The notes: generated from the letters alone by a model not told the origin. A stretch of DNA of 64,000 bases from Symbiodinium natans (GCA_905221605.1 CAJNDS010002720.1:200001-264000); one strand, 5' to 3'. Positions 1 through 10,508 are shown, counted from the stretch's first letter. Numbers and translations: made by a program.

Positions 1-420
1 CGCAAAGGCCCTAGTACCACCCATAAGGATCCCTTCTAACGCCCCTCCCTGACAGACCCTAAACCCTAAACCCTAAACCCTAAACCCTAAACCCGTACAA
101 ACCCTCAGCTTTAAAGCTCCTAAACTCCGGTGGGGGCGTCAAGTCGGAGAGTTTTCATGTTTGCCGTGTGGCCACAGCGAAGAATCCTTTTGCAAAGCTT
201 GCCGCTAAAGTGCTTGGGGTTTAGGGTTTAGGGTTTAGGGTTGAGAGTTTAGGGTTGAGGGTTTAGGGCTGTTTAGGGTTTTAGGTTAACGGTTTGGGGT
301 TTTCACACACTTCCCTGAGTCGGCAAGTGGCCCTTAAGCTGCGCAGCATGCGGAGGGCTGATGTCAGAGAGAGGGTGTTCTTCACTCTCCAGGTGGGGAA
401 GAAACACCTAGGCTAGCACC

Positions 421-487
421 CCAACAGGAATTCAAATCTAGCAACTTTTCCTTGCATGCAATGGCCTGTTACCCACTGGGTTGTTAA
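421..487 (-). other. tRNA-like or tRNA-derived SINE fragment, weak
   Basis: Read on the minus strand, the island has CCCAGTGGGTAACAGG, resembling a tRNA D-arm/A box. About 25 bases later it has AGATTTGAATTCC, resembling a T-arm/B box. The anticodon arm does not fold well and no acceptor stem is obvious. A functional tRNA is unlikely; a decayed tRNA-derived repeat is possible. Confidence 0.2.
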
Positions 488-645
488 CCCTGAAACCTAA
501 ACAGCCTTAAACCCTACACCCCAAACAGTCCTAAACCCTAAACCCTGACCCCTGAACCTTAAACCCTAATCCCTAAACCCCGTCTTGTGGACGACTAAAT
601 AGGTTGGAGCACAGTTCCCTCGGGTTGCACCCCACTGGGTACGTG

Positions 646-714
646 GCAGACTTTTCCTGGGACATTGTTCGCCGTCCTGACAAAGACTTGCTCGAGAACT
701 TTTTTGCTTGCCGG
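646..714 (+). CDS. Possible exon in an island between arrays
   Basis: A 23-codon open frame (contains FSWDIVRRPDKDLL) follows an AG (GGCAG) and ends at a potential GT (CCG|GTGCCC). CCCTAAA repeats lie upstream and TTTAGGG downstream. The family is not recognised. An open frame this short is common by chance, so this is only a candidate exon. Confidence 0.25.
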
Positions 715-1357
715 TGCCCAGGGTTTAGGGTTTAGGTTTTTAGGGTTTAGGGTTTAGGGTTTAGGGTTTAGGGTTTAGGGTTTAGGGTTTAGGGTTTAGG
801 GTTTAGGGTTAGGGTTTAAGGTTAGGGTTGAGGGTAATGGTTTGTGGTTTAGGGTTTTGTCTTTAGGAGTTAGGGTTCAGATTTGCGCACCTAGGAGAGA
901 ACATACTGGGAGTTCCGGACTGCCGTGTCTTTGTGGGTACCCTGAGGCTCCCTAAATTGCCGCCCTAAACCCTAACCCTAAACCCTAAACCCTAAACCCT
1001 AAACCCTAAACCCTAAACCCTAAACCCTAAACCCTAAACCCTAAACCCTAAACCCTAAGCCCTGAAGATCCCTAGAGGGGAAGTCAGCGGATACAAAGCA
1101 GGGACCCCTTTCGCGCTCCTAGGTTCAGGGATGGGTTTAGGGTTTAGGGTTTAGGGTTTAGGGTTTAGGGTTTAGGGCTAGGGTTTCGGGTCTGCTCTTT
1201 AGGGTCATGTGTGTTTAGGGTTTAGGGTCTTGGGATATCAGGAGGGACCCCTAGAAGGGACCCTGAATATCTTATTCCCTCTCAACCACACCTATCTACC
1301 TTCTATAGTCCCTACCGAAGTAGCCCCTGCATATCCCCGAAGGGGGCAAAGCTGCAC

Positions 1358-1383
1358 TTCGGTCTCTCTCTCTCTCTCTCTAC

Positions 1384-1446
<63 letters not shown>

Positions 1447-1476
1447 AGAGAGAGAGAGGGAGAGAGAGAAAGAGTA
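1358..1476. repeat. Dinucleotide microsatellites (CT)n, (TA)n, (GA)n
   Basis: A CT run, then a TA run (about 1384-1401), then a long GA run with small interruptions. The CT and GA runs flank TA and are complementary, so this could fold as a hairpin. Confidence 0.95.
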
Positions 1477-1855
1477 AGCTAAAACTGCTTGTTTTCCCCT
1501 TATTTAGTAAAAAGCACCAAATCCGTGGTCCCATCGAAACCCTTCTGCAACTATGGTACAAGCTACCCAAACCTCACAGCCCCAATATCCGGGCTGAGGT
1601 TGTGGGCCGTGGGGTCCCTAGCATCATTTTTCCGCTAGCATAGGGCTTAGGGATGAAGCTTTAGGGTTTAGGCTTAGGGTATGGCGCTTCTAGCATCTAC
1701 GAGTACCTGCAACTACTCTAGTCGCCCAGTCCTCTTTGTATACACAGCATTTGTTTAGACTTCTCTCAAACTTAAACCCTTAACCCTACACCCTAAACCC
1801 TACACCCTAAACCCTACACCCTAGACCCTAAACCCTAAACCCGAAACCTTCACCT
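1477..1855. other. Unique sequence, no gene recognised
   Basis: Mixed-composition DNA with isolated degenerate telomere units (1640-1680, 1765-1850). I see no convincing coding frame or RNA gene. Confidence 0.6.
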
Positions 1856-1863
1856 CCCCCACA

Positions 1864-1968
1864 AAAAAGAAAGACATTAAAGAACGCCGCAAGGTCAAGG
1901 ATAAGGATGAAGCTGCGCCTGGCCCTGGCAAGTGGGAGACTTGGGGCCACGTGCAGGCTCAGGAGTTC
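1864..1968 (+). CDS. Possible exon, lysine-rich
   Basis: About 35 open codons rich in Lys/Glu/Asp (KKKDIKERRKVKDKDE, then GKWETWGHVQAQEF) follow a pyrimidine-rich stretch ending in AG (CACCTCCCCC...AAAAAAG). CCCTAAA repeats lie upstream and a TTTAGGGG array downstream. Composition looks protein-like, but no family is recognised. Confidence 0.3.
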
Positions 1969-1984
1969 TTAATACATGTAGGTT

Positions 1985-2195
1985 CTGGGGGTTTAGGGGT
2001 CTAGGGGTTTCGGCGTTTAGGGGTTTAGGGGTTTAGGGGTTTAGGGGTTCAGGGGTTTAGGTGTTTAGGGGTTTAGGGGTTTAGGGGTTTAGGGGTTTAG
2101 GGGTTTAGGGGTTTAGGGGTTTAGGGGTTTAGGGGTTTAGGGGTTTAGGGGTGTAGGGGTTTAGGGGTTTAGAGGTTTAGGGGTTTAGGGGTTTC
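1985..2195 (+). repeat. Octamer variant array (TTTAGGGG)n
   Basis: About 25 nearly perfect GGGGTTTA units replace the usual heptamer. Single-base variants are scattered through it. The extra G is shared by almost every unit, which implies local amplification of one mutant unit. Confidence 0.95.
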
Positions 2196-2795
2196 CTAAG
2201 TTGAGTTTTCCTTCCCCAAACCCTGAATAAATTTTCAACCCTAAACCCATCATTCAGGCTAAACCGGGCATGGTTCATGATAACCCTCAACCCTAAGCCC
2301 TAAGCCCTAAACCCTAAACCCTCGACCCTAAACCCTAAACCCAAGGCCTATATAGAGAGCTTCGGACGGAGCGAATGGTTCCAGCCGTTTCGGCTGGCAG
2401 AATGAGGTTTTTTTTCGCAATTTTGTGGTGCATATTTCGGGGTACACAAGGGGTACCGCATTTTTGGCAGACGCCCGTGTCTAAACCCTAAGCGCTGCAC
2501 CCTAAACTGGAGACACGTGGCGGCAGCATTCCCCCCCGCCCCCTAGAGTTGTTCCTAGAGTCCTGAACCCTAGCCCTAAACCCTAAACCCTAAACCCTAT
2601 ACCCTAAACCCTAAACCCTGGAACCTAAGAGCCCCTTTGATTTAAAGACCCCTCCTATCCCGAACACCAGAATTCGAGAACCCTTACCGGATCGGGCAAT
2701 GTCCCAAAACCATTTCGGGTTTTCCGTTTAGGGTGTCGGGCTCTTGGGGAAATCTTCTTTTATAGAAGCCCCAACATGGGCATCCCTGTTTTACC

Positions 2796-2960
2796 ACAGG
2801 CCCCAAGCCCCAAACCCCAAACCCCAAACCCTAAACCCTAAACCCTAAACCCTAACCCTAAACCCTAAACCCTAAACCCTAAACCCTAAACCCTAAACCC
2901 TAAACCCTAAACCCTAAACCCTAAACCCCAAATTCCAAACCCTACACCCTAAACCCCGCT
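2796..2960 (-). repeat. (CCCTAAA)n array
   Basis: About 20 units of the telomere heptamer on the minus strand. The start is degenerate (CCCCAAA) and one hexamer CCCTAA unit is included. Confidence 0.95.
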
Positions 2961-3263
2961 TAGTAATAGGCTGGCCTGAACAGCGAAAGGTACGGAGCCC
3001 CCAGCTGCGACATCAAGTTCAGAAGGACCTTCATGGAACCAGGGTTCGGGATTTCGGGCTTAGAAACCCTAGGGTTCAGGGTTTAGGGTTTAGGGTTTAG
3101 GGTTTAGGGTTTAGGGTATAGGGTTCAGGGTTTAGGGTTTAGGGTTTAGGGTTTAGGGTTTAGGGGGTTCAGGGCTGAGAGGACTTAGGGGGCTCAGTAA
3201 GCAAGCAACCCTACGAACCCTGGTTTGTAATAGGGTTGATGGTGGGCTTTGCAGCTATACTAA

Positions 3264-3364
3264 GGGGAGTGACATGGTCCATTCATTTGGTCTCTTGCCT
3301 TCTTTAAAGGGTTCTGAAGTATGGGCCCTTAAATTGTATAGGCTGTAGAAGGAATACATGAGGG
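3264..3364. mobile_element. MITE-like element, family F
   Basis: GTGACATGGTCC ... CTTTAAAGGGTTCTGAAGTATGGGCCC resembles sequences at 35750-35815 and 48902-48985 (CATGGTCCC/ATATGGTCCC ... CTTGAAGGGGTTCTGAGGTATGGGC). It is a short dispersed repeat with no coding capacity. Ends are approximate. Confidence 0.5.
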
Positions 3365-3366
3365 TC

Positions 3367-3377
3367 CCCCCCCCCCC

Positions 3378-3419
<42 letters not shown>

Positions 3420-3426
3420 AAAAAAG
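3367..3426. repeat. Poly-C then poly-A tract
   Basis: A C run followed by an A run of about 40 with a few G interruptions. A C/A homopolymer pair recurs at 33596-33627. Confidence 0.95.
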
Positions 3427-3439
3427 GAAAGAACCGAGA

Positions 3440-3607
3440 CCCTAAAAACCCTTTTAACCCTAAACCATAAACCCTAAACCCCTAACCCTAAACCCTAAAC
3501 CCTAAACCCTAAACCCTAAACCCTAAACCCTAGACCCTAGACCCTAGACCCTAGACCCTAAACCCTAAACCCTAAACCCTAAACCCTAAACCCTAAACCC
3601 TAAACCT
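3440..3607 (-). repeat. (CCCTAAA)n array with CCCTAGA block
   Basis: About 22 units. The block at 3528-3560 is homogenised to CCCTAGA before the array returns to CCCTAAA. Confidence 0.95.
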
Positions 3608-4234
3608 ACCCTTAGTAAGGATATAGAAGGAATACCCAGCCCTGAAAGCTCTGACGAGTTTGCTGTCCGAGCATTCTTGGGCTGATCGGCCAAGCTCTGC
3701 CACCATCTCAGGCGGGTTTAGGGTTTAGGGTTTAGGGTTTAGGGCTTAGGGCTTAGGGTTCAGGGCAAAGGCAGGCTAGGTGGAATGGCACACGTTCGAG
3801 GCCATCAACTGCAGTTCCGCCTGTGTCGAGGGTCGTGCAAGGCTGACCCCAGTTTAAAGGTTTAGGGTTCAGGAATTAAAAAAACCCCAAACGAGTGGCC
3901 CCTTACCCCCAAGCCCTAAGCCCTAAACCCTAAACCCTAAACCCTAAACCCTAAACCCTAAACCCTAAACCCTGAGACCGCACAGCCCAGCCGGCGAGGA
4001 CGCTGGATATCTGCTTTGGCTCCTCCTCCCGCCTCACCAACAAGAAGTGGCAAGGCGTCTCGGGGTTTTCTAGCTTAGGGTTGAGGGTTGAGGTTTAGGG
4101 TTCAGGGTTAGGGTTCAAAGGTTAGGGCTAGGACTTAGGGTTGAGGGGTTTAGGGTTGAGGGTTTAGGGTGGTATGGGGAGAAGCCAGCTTGTGGCTATG
4201 ACGCATGTGAGGATGTCCCAAAGCCTCCAACTTT

Positions 4235-4327
4235 GCAACCCTAAACCCTAAACCCTAAACCCTAAACCCTAAACCCTAAACCCTAAACCCTAAACCCTAA
4301 ACCCTAAACCCTAAACCCTAAACCCGA
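4235..4327 (-). repeat. (CCCTAAA)n array
   Basis: About 13 near-perfect units immediately upstream of the coding-like island at 4331-4408. Confidence 0.95.
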
Positions 4328-4330
4328 AGC

Positions 4331-4408
4331 CTCTATTCGGTCCATGCTGCCCTGAAGCAAGCCAAGGGAGCCCAATACCCCTCAATCACGAGACGCCTTA
4401 TTGAGATT
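4331..4408 (+). CDS. Possible exon between inverted telomere arrays
   Basis: 26 open codons (contain HAALKQAKGAQYPSITRRL) fill the whole island between CCCTAAA (4235-4327) and TTTAGGG (4409-4535). The frame closes at the TAG of the first TTTAGGG. A GT lies just inside the array, so GGGTTTAG could serve as donor. No family is recognised. Confidence 0.3.
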
Positions 4409-4535
4409 TAGGGTTTAGGGTTTAGGGTTTAGGGTTTAGGGTTAGGGTTTAGGGTTTAGGGTTTAGGGTTTAGGGTTTAGGGTTTAGGGTTTAGGGTTTA
4501 GGGTTTAGGGTTTAGGGTTTAGGGTTTAGGGTTGC
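4409..4535 (+). repeat. (TTTAGGG)n array
   Basis: About 18 units with one TTAGGG hexamer. It is in opposite orientation to the array at 4235-4327. Confidence 0.95.
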
Positions 4536-4572
4536 AAGGTTGGAGGCTTAGGGGGTCATGAAGCCTCCTAGA

Positions 4573-4690
4573 CTAGGATGCCCAGTAGTACCCTTATTCA
4601 CTTTGTGGGGGGGTTTAGGTTCCCTCATAAACCCCTTTAAGCAAAAAAGTGCACCCCTTTTTAAGCCTAGGTTACTGGGCAGCCTAGTAG
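4573..4690. mobile_element. MITE-like element, family B
   Basis: Imperfect terminal inverted repeats CTAGGATGCCCAGTAG and TTACTGGGCAGCCTAG enclose about 90 bases. Relatives are at 14053-14185, 24329-24433, 28454-28562, 29496-29610, 30940-31040 and 49482-49593. All are non-coding with a common core (CCCTTATTCCC ... GGTTCCCTTATAAACCCC). Confidence 0.75.
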
Positions 4691-4888
4691 ATAGTTTAAG
4701 GTCCATGTAGGGTTTAGGGTTTACGGTGTGCGGTTTAGGGTTTTGGTCCTGACTTAATTGGGAATGGGGCCATACCCTGTCGATAGGGCTTCCAGTACTT
4801 TCCTCACTTCAGCATTGCGGGAGACCCCTAAACCCTAAACCCGAAACCCTAAACCCTAAATCCTAAACCCTAAATCCCCGTCCCTTCC

Positions 4889-4918
4889 CCACCCCCCCCC
4901 CCCCCCCCCCCCCCCCCG
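4889..4918. repeat. Poly-C tract
   Basis: About 28 consecutive C bases. Length is likely unreliable in any assembly. Confidence 0.95.
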
Positions 4919-5039
4919 TGAGGTGGAGCCCCGGGACCTGGCGCATACACTCCGACCCCCGGCTTGACCACGTTGGACTCTGCGAGTTTAGGGTTTAGGG
5001 TTTAGGGTTTAGGGTTTAGGGTTTAGGGTTTAGAGGGTT

Positions 5040-6434
5040 TGGGCTAAGATCGTTTAGGCTTTTGGGTTTTGGGTTTTAGGGTTTTGAGATCTAGGGTTGA
5101 GAGGGTTTACGGTGGCCCTAAACTCTAACCGAAACCTAAAGGGTGCTTTAGGGTTTCGTAGGTTTGAGGAGGGGCAAGAGCTCTTACAGGGCTGAAGGCG
5201 CTTTAGGTGCAGGCAATGGTTGAAGTTTAGGGTTCAGGGCTCAGGGTTTAGGGTTGAGAAGGGTTCGGGCTTTAGGAGTTTGCGACACTCAGAGGGACTT
5301 CAGAGGTTGCAGAGGAGGGAAGGTAGGGTCCGAGTGTTTTCGTGGTTTGGAAAAAGAAGGGCCTCGGGGCTTGGGTTGAGGGGTGTGGTATTGTGGGGCT
5401 TGATGTTCGGAAGGGTTTCGGGTTTAGAGCTTGCAAGATTACACGGTTTAGGAGGGTTTGGATTGCAGGCTTCCGCCCAGAAAGCGATGCAGCATTGAGG
5501 GGTGTAGGGACGATAATCCGTGAACCCTAAACCCTAAACCCTAAGCCCTAAACCTTAAACCCTACACCCGACAAGCCGCAAGAAATGTTAACAAAGGCAT
5601 ACGGAGTCCGGATCCCCCAATCCGTTAGATGCCCCGTCAGCAGAGGTTTATGCCAGCTCAGAACGGACGGTCGCGCGAAACTTACCACTTTGGGTGTATG
5701 CTTTGCAGTGTGTGCGCCCTAAACCCTAAACCCTAAACCCTAAACCCGAAACTCCAAAGGCTCGCGGAATGTAGCTGAGTCAGAATGGAAGTGCCCTAAG
5801 TTGGTTTGCGCTTGTTAACGCCTGACTACCTCTAACCTACCAACCTGAGCCCCTATGTAGGGCTCAGATGCTGGCTTTTCAGTCGGTTTGAACAGTTTCC
5901 ACCCCATGCTGAGCCTTCACCTATCTTCATCTTACCCCGTTTAGAGGTCTTCTGTGTGGTGCCTTTACCGGGAATTCTCTTCTGCAAGACGATAACGAGG
6001 GGGACATGGCCCCCTGAACCCCCACCCCCCTGCTCCTTTTGGTCTTTCCTGCAAAAGGTGGCATGGTGCAGGTCTTATGAAAGACCCAAAAGTTGGAGTA
6101 CAGCAAGCCGCACTGTGGTGTAGAGCTCATGTTAGGGCTTCGGGCTTAGGGGTTAGGTTTTAGGGTGAAGGATTTTGGGTTTTAGAGGGGCAATTTTCCG
6201 ACTGCTGGGCTGCAAGAAGGCAGTCGTCCGACATTTCTCAGCTGGTAGACACAGGTGCCTGGAAATTGGAGCCTAAAAGCCTTCAATGCCCCTAAACCCT
6301 AAGCCAGAAGCCCTAAACCCCATAGCCTAAACCTTAAATTCCTGCCCTTGAAACCTTAAACCCGAAGCCCTTCGCGCACGCTGTAATATGATAACAAGTC
6401 TTTTAATGGGGTCTTTCGGGGGGTCTTTTGCTCA
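5040..6434. other. Degenerate telomere-derived sequence, no gene recognised
   Basis: Scattered units (GGTTTAGGG, CCCTAAACC) sit within unique sequence. Open frames at 5220-5530 are largely translations of decayed repeats (FRVQGSGFRV-type), so they are not called as genes. The minus-strand frame 5927-6130 shows no domain. Confidence 0.6.
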
Positions 6435-6512
6435 CTTGTTCACTCACGCGTTTACAATTGAATAAAGCGTGCATTCTTTACCTTTATTCAATAGTAAAAC
6501 CGTGTGAACAAG
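6435..6512. mobile_element. Short inverted-repeat element (hairpin)
   Basis: CTTGTTCACTCACGCGTTT and its near complement AAAACCGTGTGAACAAG lie about 78 bases apart end to end. An inner match is TTGAATAAAG/CTTTATTCAA. This AT-rich near-perfect hairpin is unlike the surrounding mosaic. A MITE is likely; no relative was seen in the window. Confidence 0.65.
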
Positions 6513-6890
6513 GAAGCAATAAGAACCGCCCCTAGAAACCGTACCATCATGACACACCCTTTATCTCTAGCTCCTGTACCATCTTGATCTAATGCACCAG
6601 TTCTAGTACTAAAACAGAGGGAAAGATAGAGACCAGTCCAACCGCAGCACCCATCACACCTTGAGACCCAACCTCCAGTTCTAAGCCTTGAATTAACCGC
6701 ACATCTTGGTTGACCGTAGAATTAAGCTGTAGAGAGCATATTATTCATACTGGCTTCGATGACGGAGAAATCCTGAAGCCCAAACTCTAAACCCGGAAGC
6801 GTATAAAGCCCTCAAACACTCAAGCTCGAAGCCCCGAAACCTTAAAGCCCCAAACCCTGAAGTCTAAAAACCTTAACACGCAGAACCCTA
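6513..6890. other. Unique AT-richer stretch, no gene recognised
   Basis: About 250 bases without telomere units, then degenerate CCCTAAA-like sequence. No frame or RNA was recognised. Confidence 0.6.
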
Positions 6891-7406
6891 AGGCCCCAAA
6901 AACCCTAAAACCCGAAGCCCTCCAACCCTAAACCCGAAAGCCCAGCACCCTAAACCCTAAAACCCCAAAACCCTAAACCCTGGACCCTAAACCCAAAATC
7001 CCTGAAACCCCCTAAAACCCTCTAAAACAAACCCCCTAAAACCCCCTAAAAACCCCTAACACCCCCAATTCCTAAACCCCAAACCCCAAACCCTAAACCC
7101 TAAACCCTAAGCCCTGAACCCTAAACCCTGAACCGTAAACCCTAAACCCCAAGCCCCAAGCCCCAAACCCTAAACCCCAAACCCAAAACCCTAAACCCCA
7201 AACCCTAAACCCTAAACCCAAAACCCTAAACCTAAACCCTAAACCCTAAACCCTAAACCCTAAACCCTAAACCCTAAACCCTAAACCCTAAACCCTAAAC
7301 CCTAAACTAAACCTAAACCCTAAACCCTAAACCCTAAACCCTAAACCCTAAACCCTAAACCCTAAACCCTAAACCCTAAACCCTAAACCCTAAACCCTAA
7401 ACCCTA
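6890..7406 (-). repeat. Large (CCCTAAA)n array, degenerate left end
   Basis: About 500 bases. The left 200 are degenerate (CCCCAAA, CCCTGAA, AACCCCCTAAAA). The right 200 are near-perfect heptamers with two truncated units (7303-7318). Confidence 0.95.
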
Positions 7407-7727
7407 ACCTTCATGCTCAGGTGCACCTTCGGGACCGGGCCTAGGTTGCCAAAGAAGAAGGCCACCGAGCCCTAAACCCTCATCCCTCAAACCCTAAACC
7501 CTAAACCCTAAGCCCTAAAGCCCTTTAAATCCTAAACCCTAAACCCTAAACCCTAAACCTTAAACCCTAAAGCCCTTAAATCCTGAACCCTAAACCCTGA
7601 ACCCAGTGTCTTCTCTAGGGTCCCTCGTAGGGTTTGGAGTTTAGGGTTTATGGTTTGGGGTTTGGGGTTTGGTGTGTAGGGCTTAGGGTCTGGGGTTTGG
7701 GGTGCGGGGTTTGCGGGTTTGCGGGTT

Positions 7728-8295
7728 GGGGGTTTGGGGGTTTGGGGGTTTGGGGGTTTGGGGGTTTGGGGGTTTGGGGGTTTGGGGGTTTGGGGGTTTG
7801 GGGGTTTGGGGGTTTGGGGGTTTGGGGGGTTGGGGGTTTGGGGGGTTTGGGGGGTTGGGGGTTTGGGGGGTTTGGGGGGGTTGGGGGGGGTTTTGGGGGG
7901 TTGGGGGGGTTGGTTGGGGGGTTGGGGGGGTGGGGTTTGGGGGGTTTGGGGGTTTGGGGGGTTTGGGGGGGGGGGGTTGGGGGGGGGGGTTGTTGGGGGG
8001 TTGTTGGGGGGTTGTTGGGGGGGTTGTTGGGGGGTTGTTGGGGGGTTGTTGGGGGGGTTGTTGGGGGGTTGGGGGGTTGTTGGGGGGTTGTTTGGGGGGT
8101 TGTGGGGGGTTGGGGGGTTTGGGGGTTTGGGGGTTTGGGGGTTTGGGGGGTTGGGGGGTTTGGGGGTTTGGGGGTTTGGGGGTTTGGGAGCTTGGGGGCT
8201 TGGGGGCTTGGGGGCTTGGGGTTTGGGGTTCATGGTTTAGGGTTTGAGGTTTGGGGTTTAGGGTTTAGGGTTTAGGGTTTAGGGTTTGGGGTTTA
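7728..8295 (+). repeat. G-rich variant array (TTTGGGGG)n / (TTGTTGGGGGG)n
   Basis: Nearly 500 bases of TTTGGGGG grading into GGGGTTGTT units at 7990-8110 and back to TTTGGGGG, then TTTAGGG. The A of the telomere unit is lost. Gly/Leu/Val-rich frames on plus and Pro-rich frames on minus are open because the repeat lacks stop codons, so they are not genes. Confidence 0.95.
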
Positions 8296-8299
8296 GGGT

Positions 8300-8690
8300 T
8301 TTGGCCCCTTTCTAGAAGGAATTGATTCCCCTGTCAGGACATGGGCGGGCCACCGCCATCTCCTCAGCAACTTTTGAAGTGTTGCAGCAGTTCTCAAGTT
8401 TCTGTTTTTTTTTTTGGGGGGGAGGATCTTCTTCAAGCTTCAGGATTTGAGATGCCTGCGAGGTTGAGAAAAAATATGTTCAAACCTACCCCTGGGTGCC
8501 CCAAGATCAGAAGCCCTGCTACCATGGAGCATACCTAAAGGCGCCCGCAAGTGGCTTATAGGGTTCTTAAGGGAGGGGGGGGGGGGGTTCCAGCGGGGTA
8601 TGTAACCCAAGGCTCCCAAAGGCTCCCTAAGCTTCCCTAACATTTTCTTGGTACCCCGAAACCGTAACCCCAAAGCCGAAAGCACTAAAC
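8300..8690. other. Unique sequence, no gene recognised
   Basis: It contains a T run, a G run (8573-8588) and the phrase CTTATAGGGTTCTTAAGGGAGGGG. That phrase recurs at 19851-19876, indicating a dispersed short repeat. No coding support. Confidence 0.5.
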
Positions 8691-8967
8691 CCGAAACCCC
8701 AAACCCTAAACCCTAAACCCTAAACCCTGAACCCTGAACCCTGAACCCTGAACCCTGAACCCTAAACTTTAAACCCTAAAGGGCTCAGGAGTTTAGCGTT
8801 TAGTGCGCAAGCTTCTCCCCGCGCGAGCTTCTCCCTATGGCTTGAGAGCATGTCAGGGATGCCGCTGCCCTCGTGCCTCTTTCACTAGCACCAGCCCCTC
8901 AACAAACCCCCAAGCCTTGAACCTTCCATCTTAACAGCCCTACATTACATCTCCGAGAATTTTGAAA

Positions 8968-9093
8968 AACCCTAAACCCTAAACCCTAAACCCTAAACCC
9001 TAAACCCTAAACCCTAAACCCTAAACCCTAAACCCTAAACCCTAAACCCTAAACCCTAAACCCTAAACCCTAAACCCTAAACCCTAAACCCTA
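8968..9093 (-). repeat. (CCCTAAA)n array
   Basis: About 18 units, ending in CCCTAAATTTAAGAGCC. The same junction occurs at 50083-50103. Confidence 0.95.
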
Positions 9094-9345
9094 AATTTAA
9101 GAGCCTCCGGCTCAAGCCGCCGACCCCGCAGGAGAACAAGTTTAAGGTTTGGGGTTTGGTGATTTTGTTTGCGGTTTTGGGGGGGGGGTGGGGGGGTGGG
9201 GGGTGGGGGGGGGGGGGGGGGGGGGGGGGCGGGGGGGGGGGGGGGGGGGGGGGGGTGGGGGGGGGGGTGGGGGGGAAGGAGGGAAAGAGGGAGGTTTTCA
9301 CCTCCTTTTCCCATCCAACACGCCGCCAGGGTCGGCGGACCCTAA
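9094..9345. repeat. Poly-G-centred dispersed repeat, copy 1
   Basis: The left end (AAGAGCC...TCAAGCCGCCGACCCCG) and right end (AAGGAGGGAAAGAGGGAGG ... ACACGCCGCCAGGGTCG) match the ends of the sequence at 50097-50634. The ends are partly inverted (CCGCCGACCC versus GGGTCGGCGG). The middle is about 100 bases of near-pure G. Open Gly/Pro frames here are artefacts of composition. Confidence 0.8.
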
Positions 9346-9439
9346 ACCCTCAAGCAGGCATAGGAAACATGGGGCAGTGCTCTTAGTGACGGTCACGTCT
9401 GGGGTTCCGATTGTGATACGGATCATCATACTTAAAGGG

Positions 9440-9560
9440 TACCCCATGGAGGGACCATAATATAGGGATCGGAATAAGTACTAGTCGTATTCCCTTATGG
9501 TCTCTATATACTATAATAACCCTCCAAAACCCTTTTCACATGATTAAGGCCCCTAGAGTG
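9440..9560. mobile_element. Dispersed short repeat, family E
   Basis: GGGACCATAATATAGGGATCGGAATAA ... GTATTCCCTTATGGTCTC resembles 41548-41670 and the partial copies at 27880-27950 and 44878-44930 (ATTATTCCGACCCCTAT). Non-coding, partly self-complementary. Confidence 0.5.
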
Positions 9561-9904
9561 CTTTCGGGAACGTCTTGTGCCCGTATGCCCGTATCCCCAT
9601 CCCAGAAAATGTTTATTTCCATGGGTTTCTTAAAGGGAAAGTTTAGGGCTTAGGGTTTAGGGTTCAGGGTTTTCCCGCTAAGGGTTGGGTATCCCTTGCA
9701 AAGCCCATCAAAGAAAAGCATGGACCCAGCCTTAAATCAGCCCGCCTCTCTCAGCAATTCTGCGACGAGGTTCCTTATCCCGACTTGCCCCGCAGTTCAG
9801 GGTTTAGGGTTTAGGTTTGGTTGTGACGAGGGTTTCGTTGCGTAACAATCTCCGAAGCACAAACCCCAAAGCTGCACAGATGTACAGCCCAAAGCCCAGA
9901 AACC

Positions 9905-10020
9905 AGCCCTGAACCCTAAACCCTAAACCCTAAACCCTAAACCCTAAACCCTAAACCCTGAACCCTAAACCCTAAACCCTAAACCCTAAACCCTAAACCC
10001 TAAACCCTAAACCCTAAACT
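9905..10020 (-). repeat. (CCCTAAA)n array
   Basis: About 16 units with single CCCTGAA variants. Confidence 0.95.
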
Positions 10021-10123
10021 CTGGCACGTGAGGGGGGAAATTTCAGAGCTGGACAGCCCTGCTTTGTTGTGAGGCCAGGGAACTATCCTCTCAGAAGTAG
10101 CCTCTCCGGCAAGGCGCCTGTTG

Positions 10124-10325
10124 GGGTTTAGGGTTTAGGGTTTCGGGTTTAGGGTTTAGGGTTTAGGTAGAGCTTACGGCTTAGGGCTTAGGGCTTAGGG
10201 CTTAGGGCTTAGGGCTTAGGGCTTAGGGCTTAGGGCTTCGGGCTTCGGGCTTCGGGCTTCGGGCTTCGGGCTTCGGGCTTCGGGCTTCGGGCTTCGGGCT
10301 TAGGGCTTAGGGCTTAGGGTGTTTA
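10124..10325 (+). repeat. Variant array: TTTAGGG, then CTTAGGG, then CTTCGGG
   Basis: Three homogenised blocks follow each other. TTTAGGG runs to about 10165, CTTAGGG from 10170 to 10237, CTTCGGG from 10238 to 10297, then back to CTTAGGG. This stepwise change records successive local amplifications of mutant units. Confidence 0.95.
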
Positions 10326-10384
10326 GGGCTGGTTGGGAGAGCCCAAGCCCTTGGTGTCATTCTGAGTTCGAGATAGTCAGAACG

Positions 10385-10508
10385 TACTTGGAGGTTCCCA
10401 ATTATACGTCTACCGTCTACCTATAACCTACTTAGGGGACTCGGGGGACTTGGCGGGCTCATAAGTGCAGATATACTTGGGGTTACAAGCACCCATGTGC
10501 CTCCATGC
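10385..10508. mobile_element. MITE-like element, family A
   Basis: Terminal TACTTGGAGGTTCCCA and ACCCATGTGCCTCCA are imperfect inverted repeats. The internal CTACTTAGGGGACT...GGGGG is shared with 31256-31400. Other copies are at 19710-19842 and 42055-42248. Non-coding. Confidence 0.7.

Larger units (their letters stand above)
1..1200. repeat. Mosaic of short telomere-type arrays
   Basis: Arrays of CCCTAAA (about 57-95, 485-580, 962-1062) alternate with TTTAGGG arrays (210-295, 719-860, 1135-1190). They are separated by unique islands of 70-180 bases. Degenerate units (TTGAGGG, CCCTACA) occur at array edges. This is the pattern of most of the first 55 kb. It is interstitial rather than a true chromosome end, because both orientations alternate. 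Confidence 0.95.

Noticed and set aside
1-95. A true chromosome end at the window start
   Set aside because: The repeat is only about 40 bases, starts after unique DNA, and is followed by alternating orientations for 55 kb. It is interstitial.
5220-5530. 92- and 62-codon plus-strand frames
   Set aside because: The peptide FRVQGSGFRV is what decayed GGGTTTAGGGTTCAGGG encodes. No protein-like content beyond that.
7553-8275. Long open frames: Pro-rich on minus (226 codons) and three Gly-rich on plus (173-213 codons)
   Set aside because: The whole stretch is TTTGGGGG/TTGTTGGGGGG repeat that lacks stop codons. All frames are open at once, which is a composition effect.
9077-9460. Gly- and Pro-rich open frames around the poly-G tract
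   Set aside because: They are translations of a G homopolymer with no other content.
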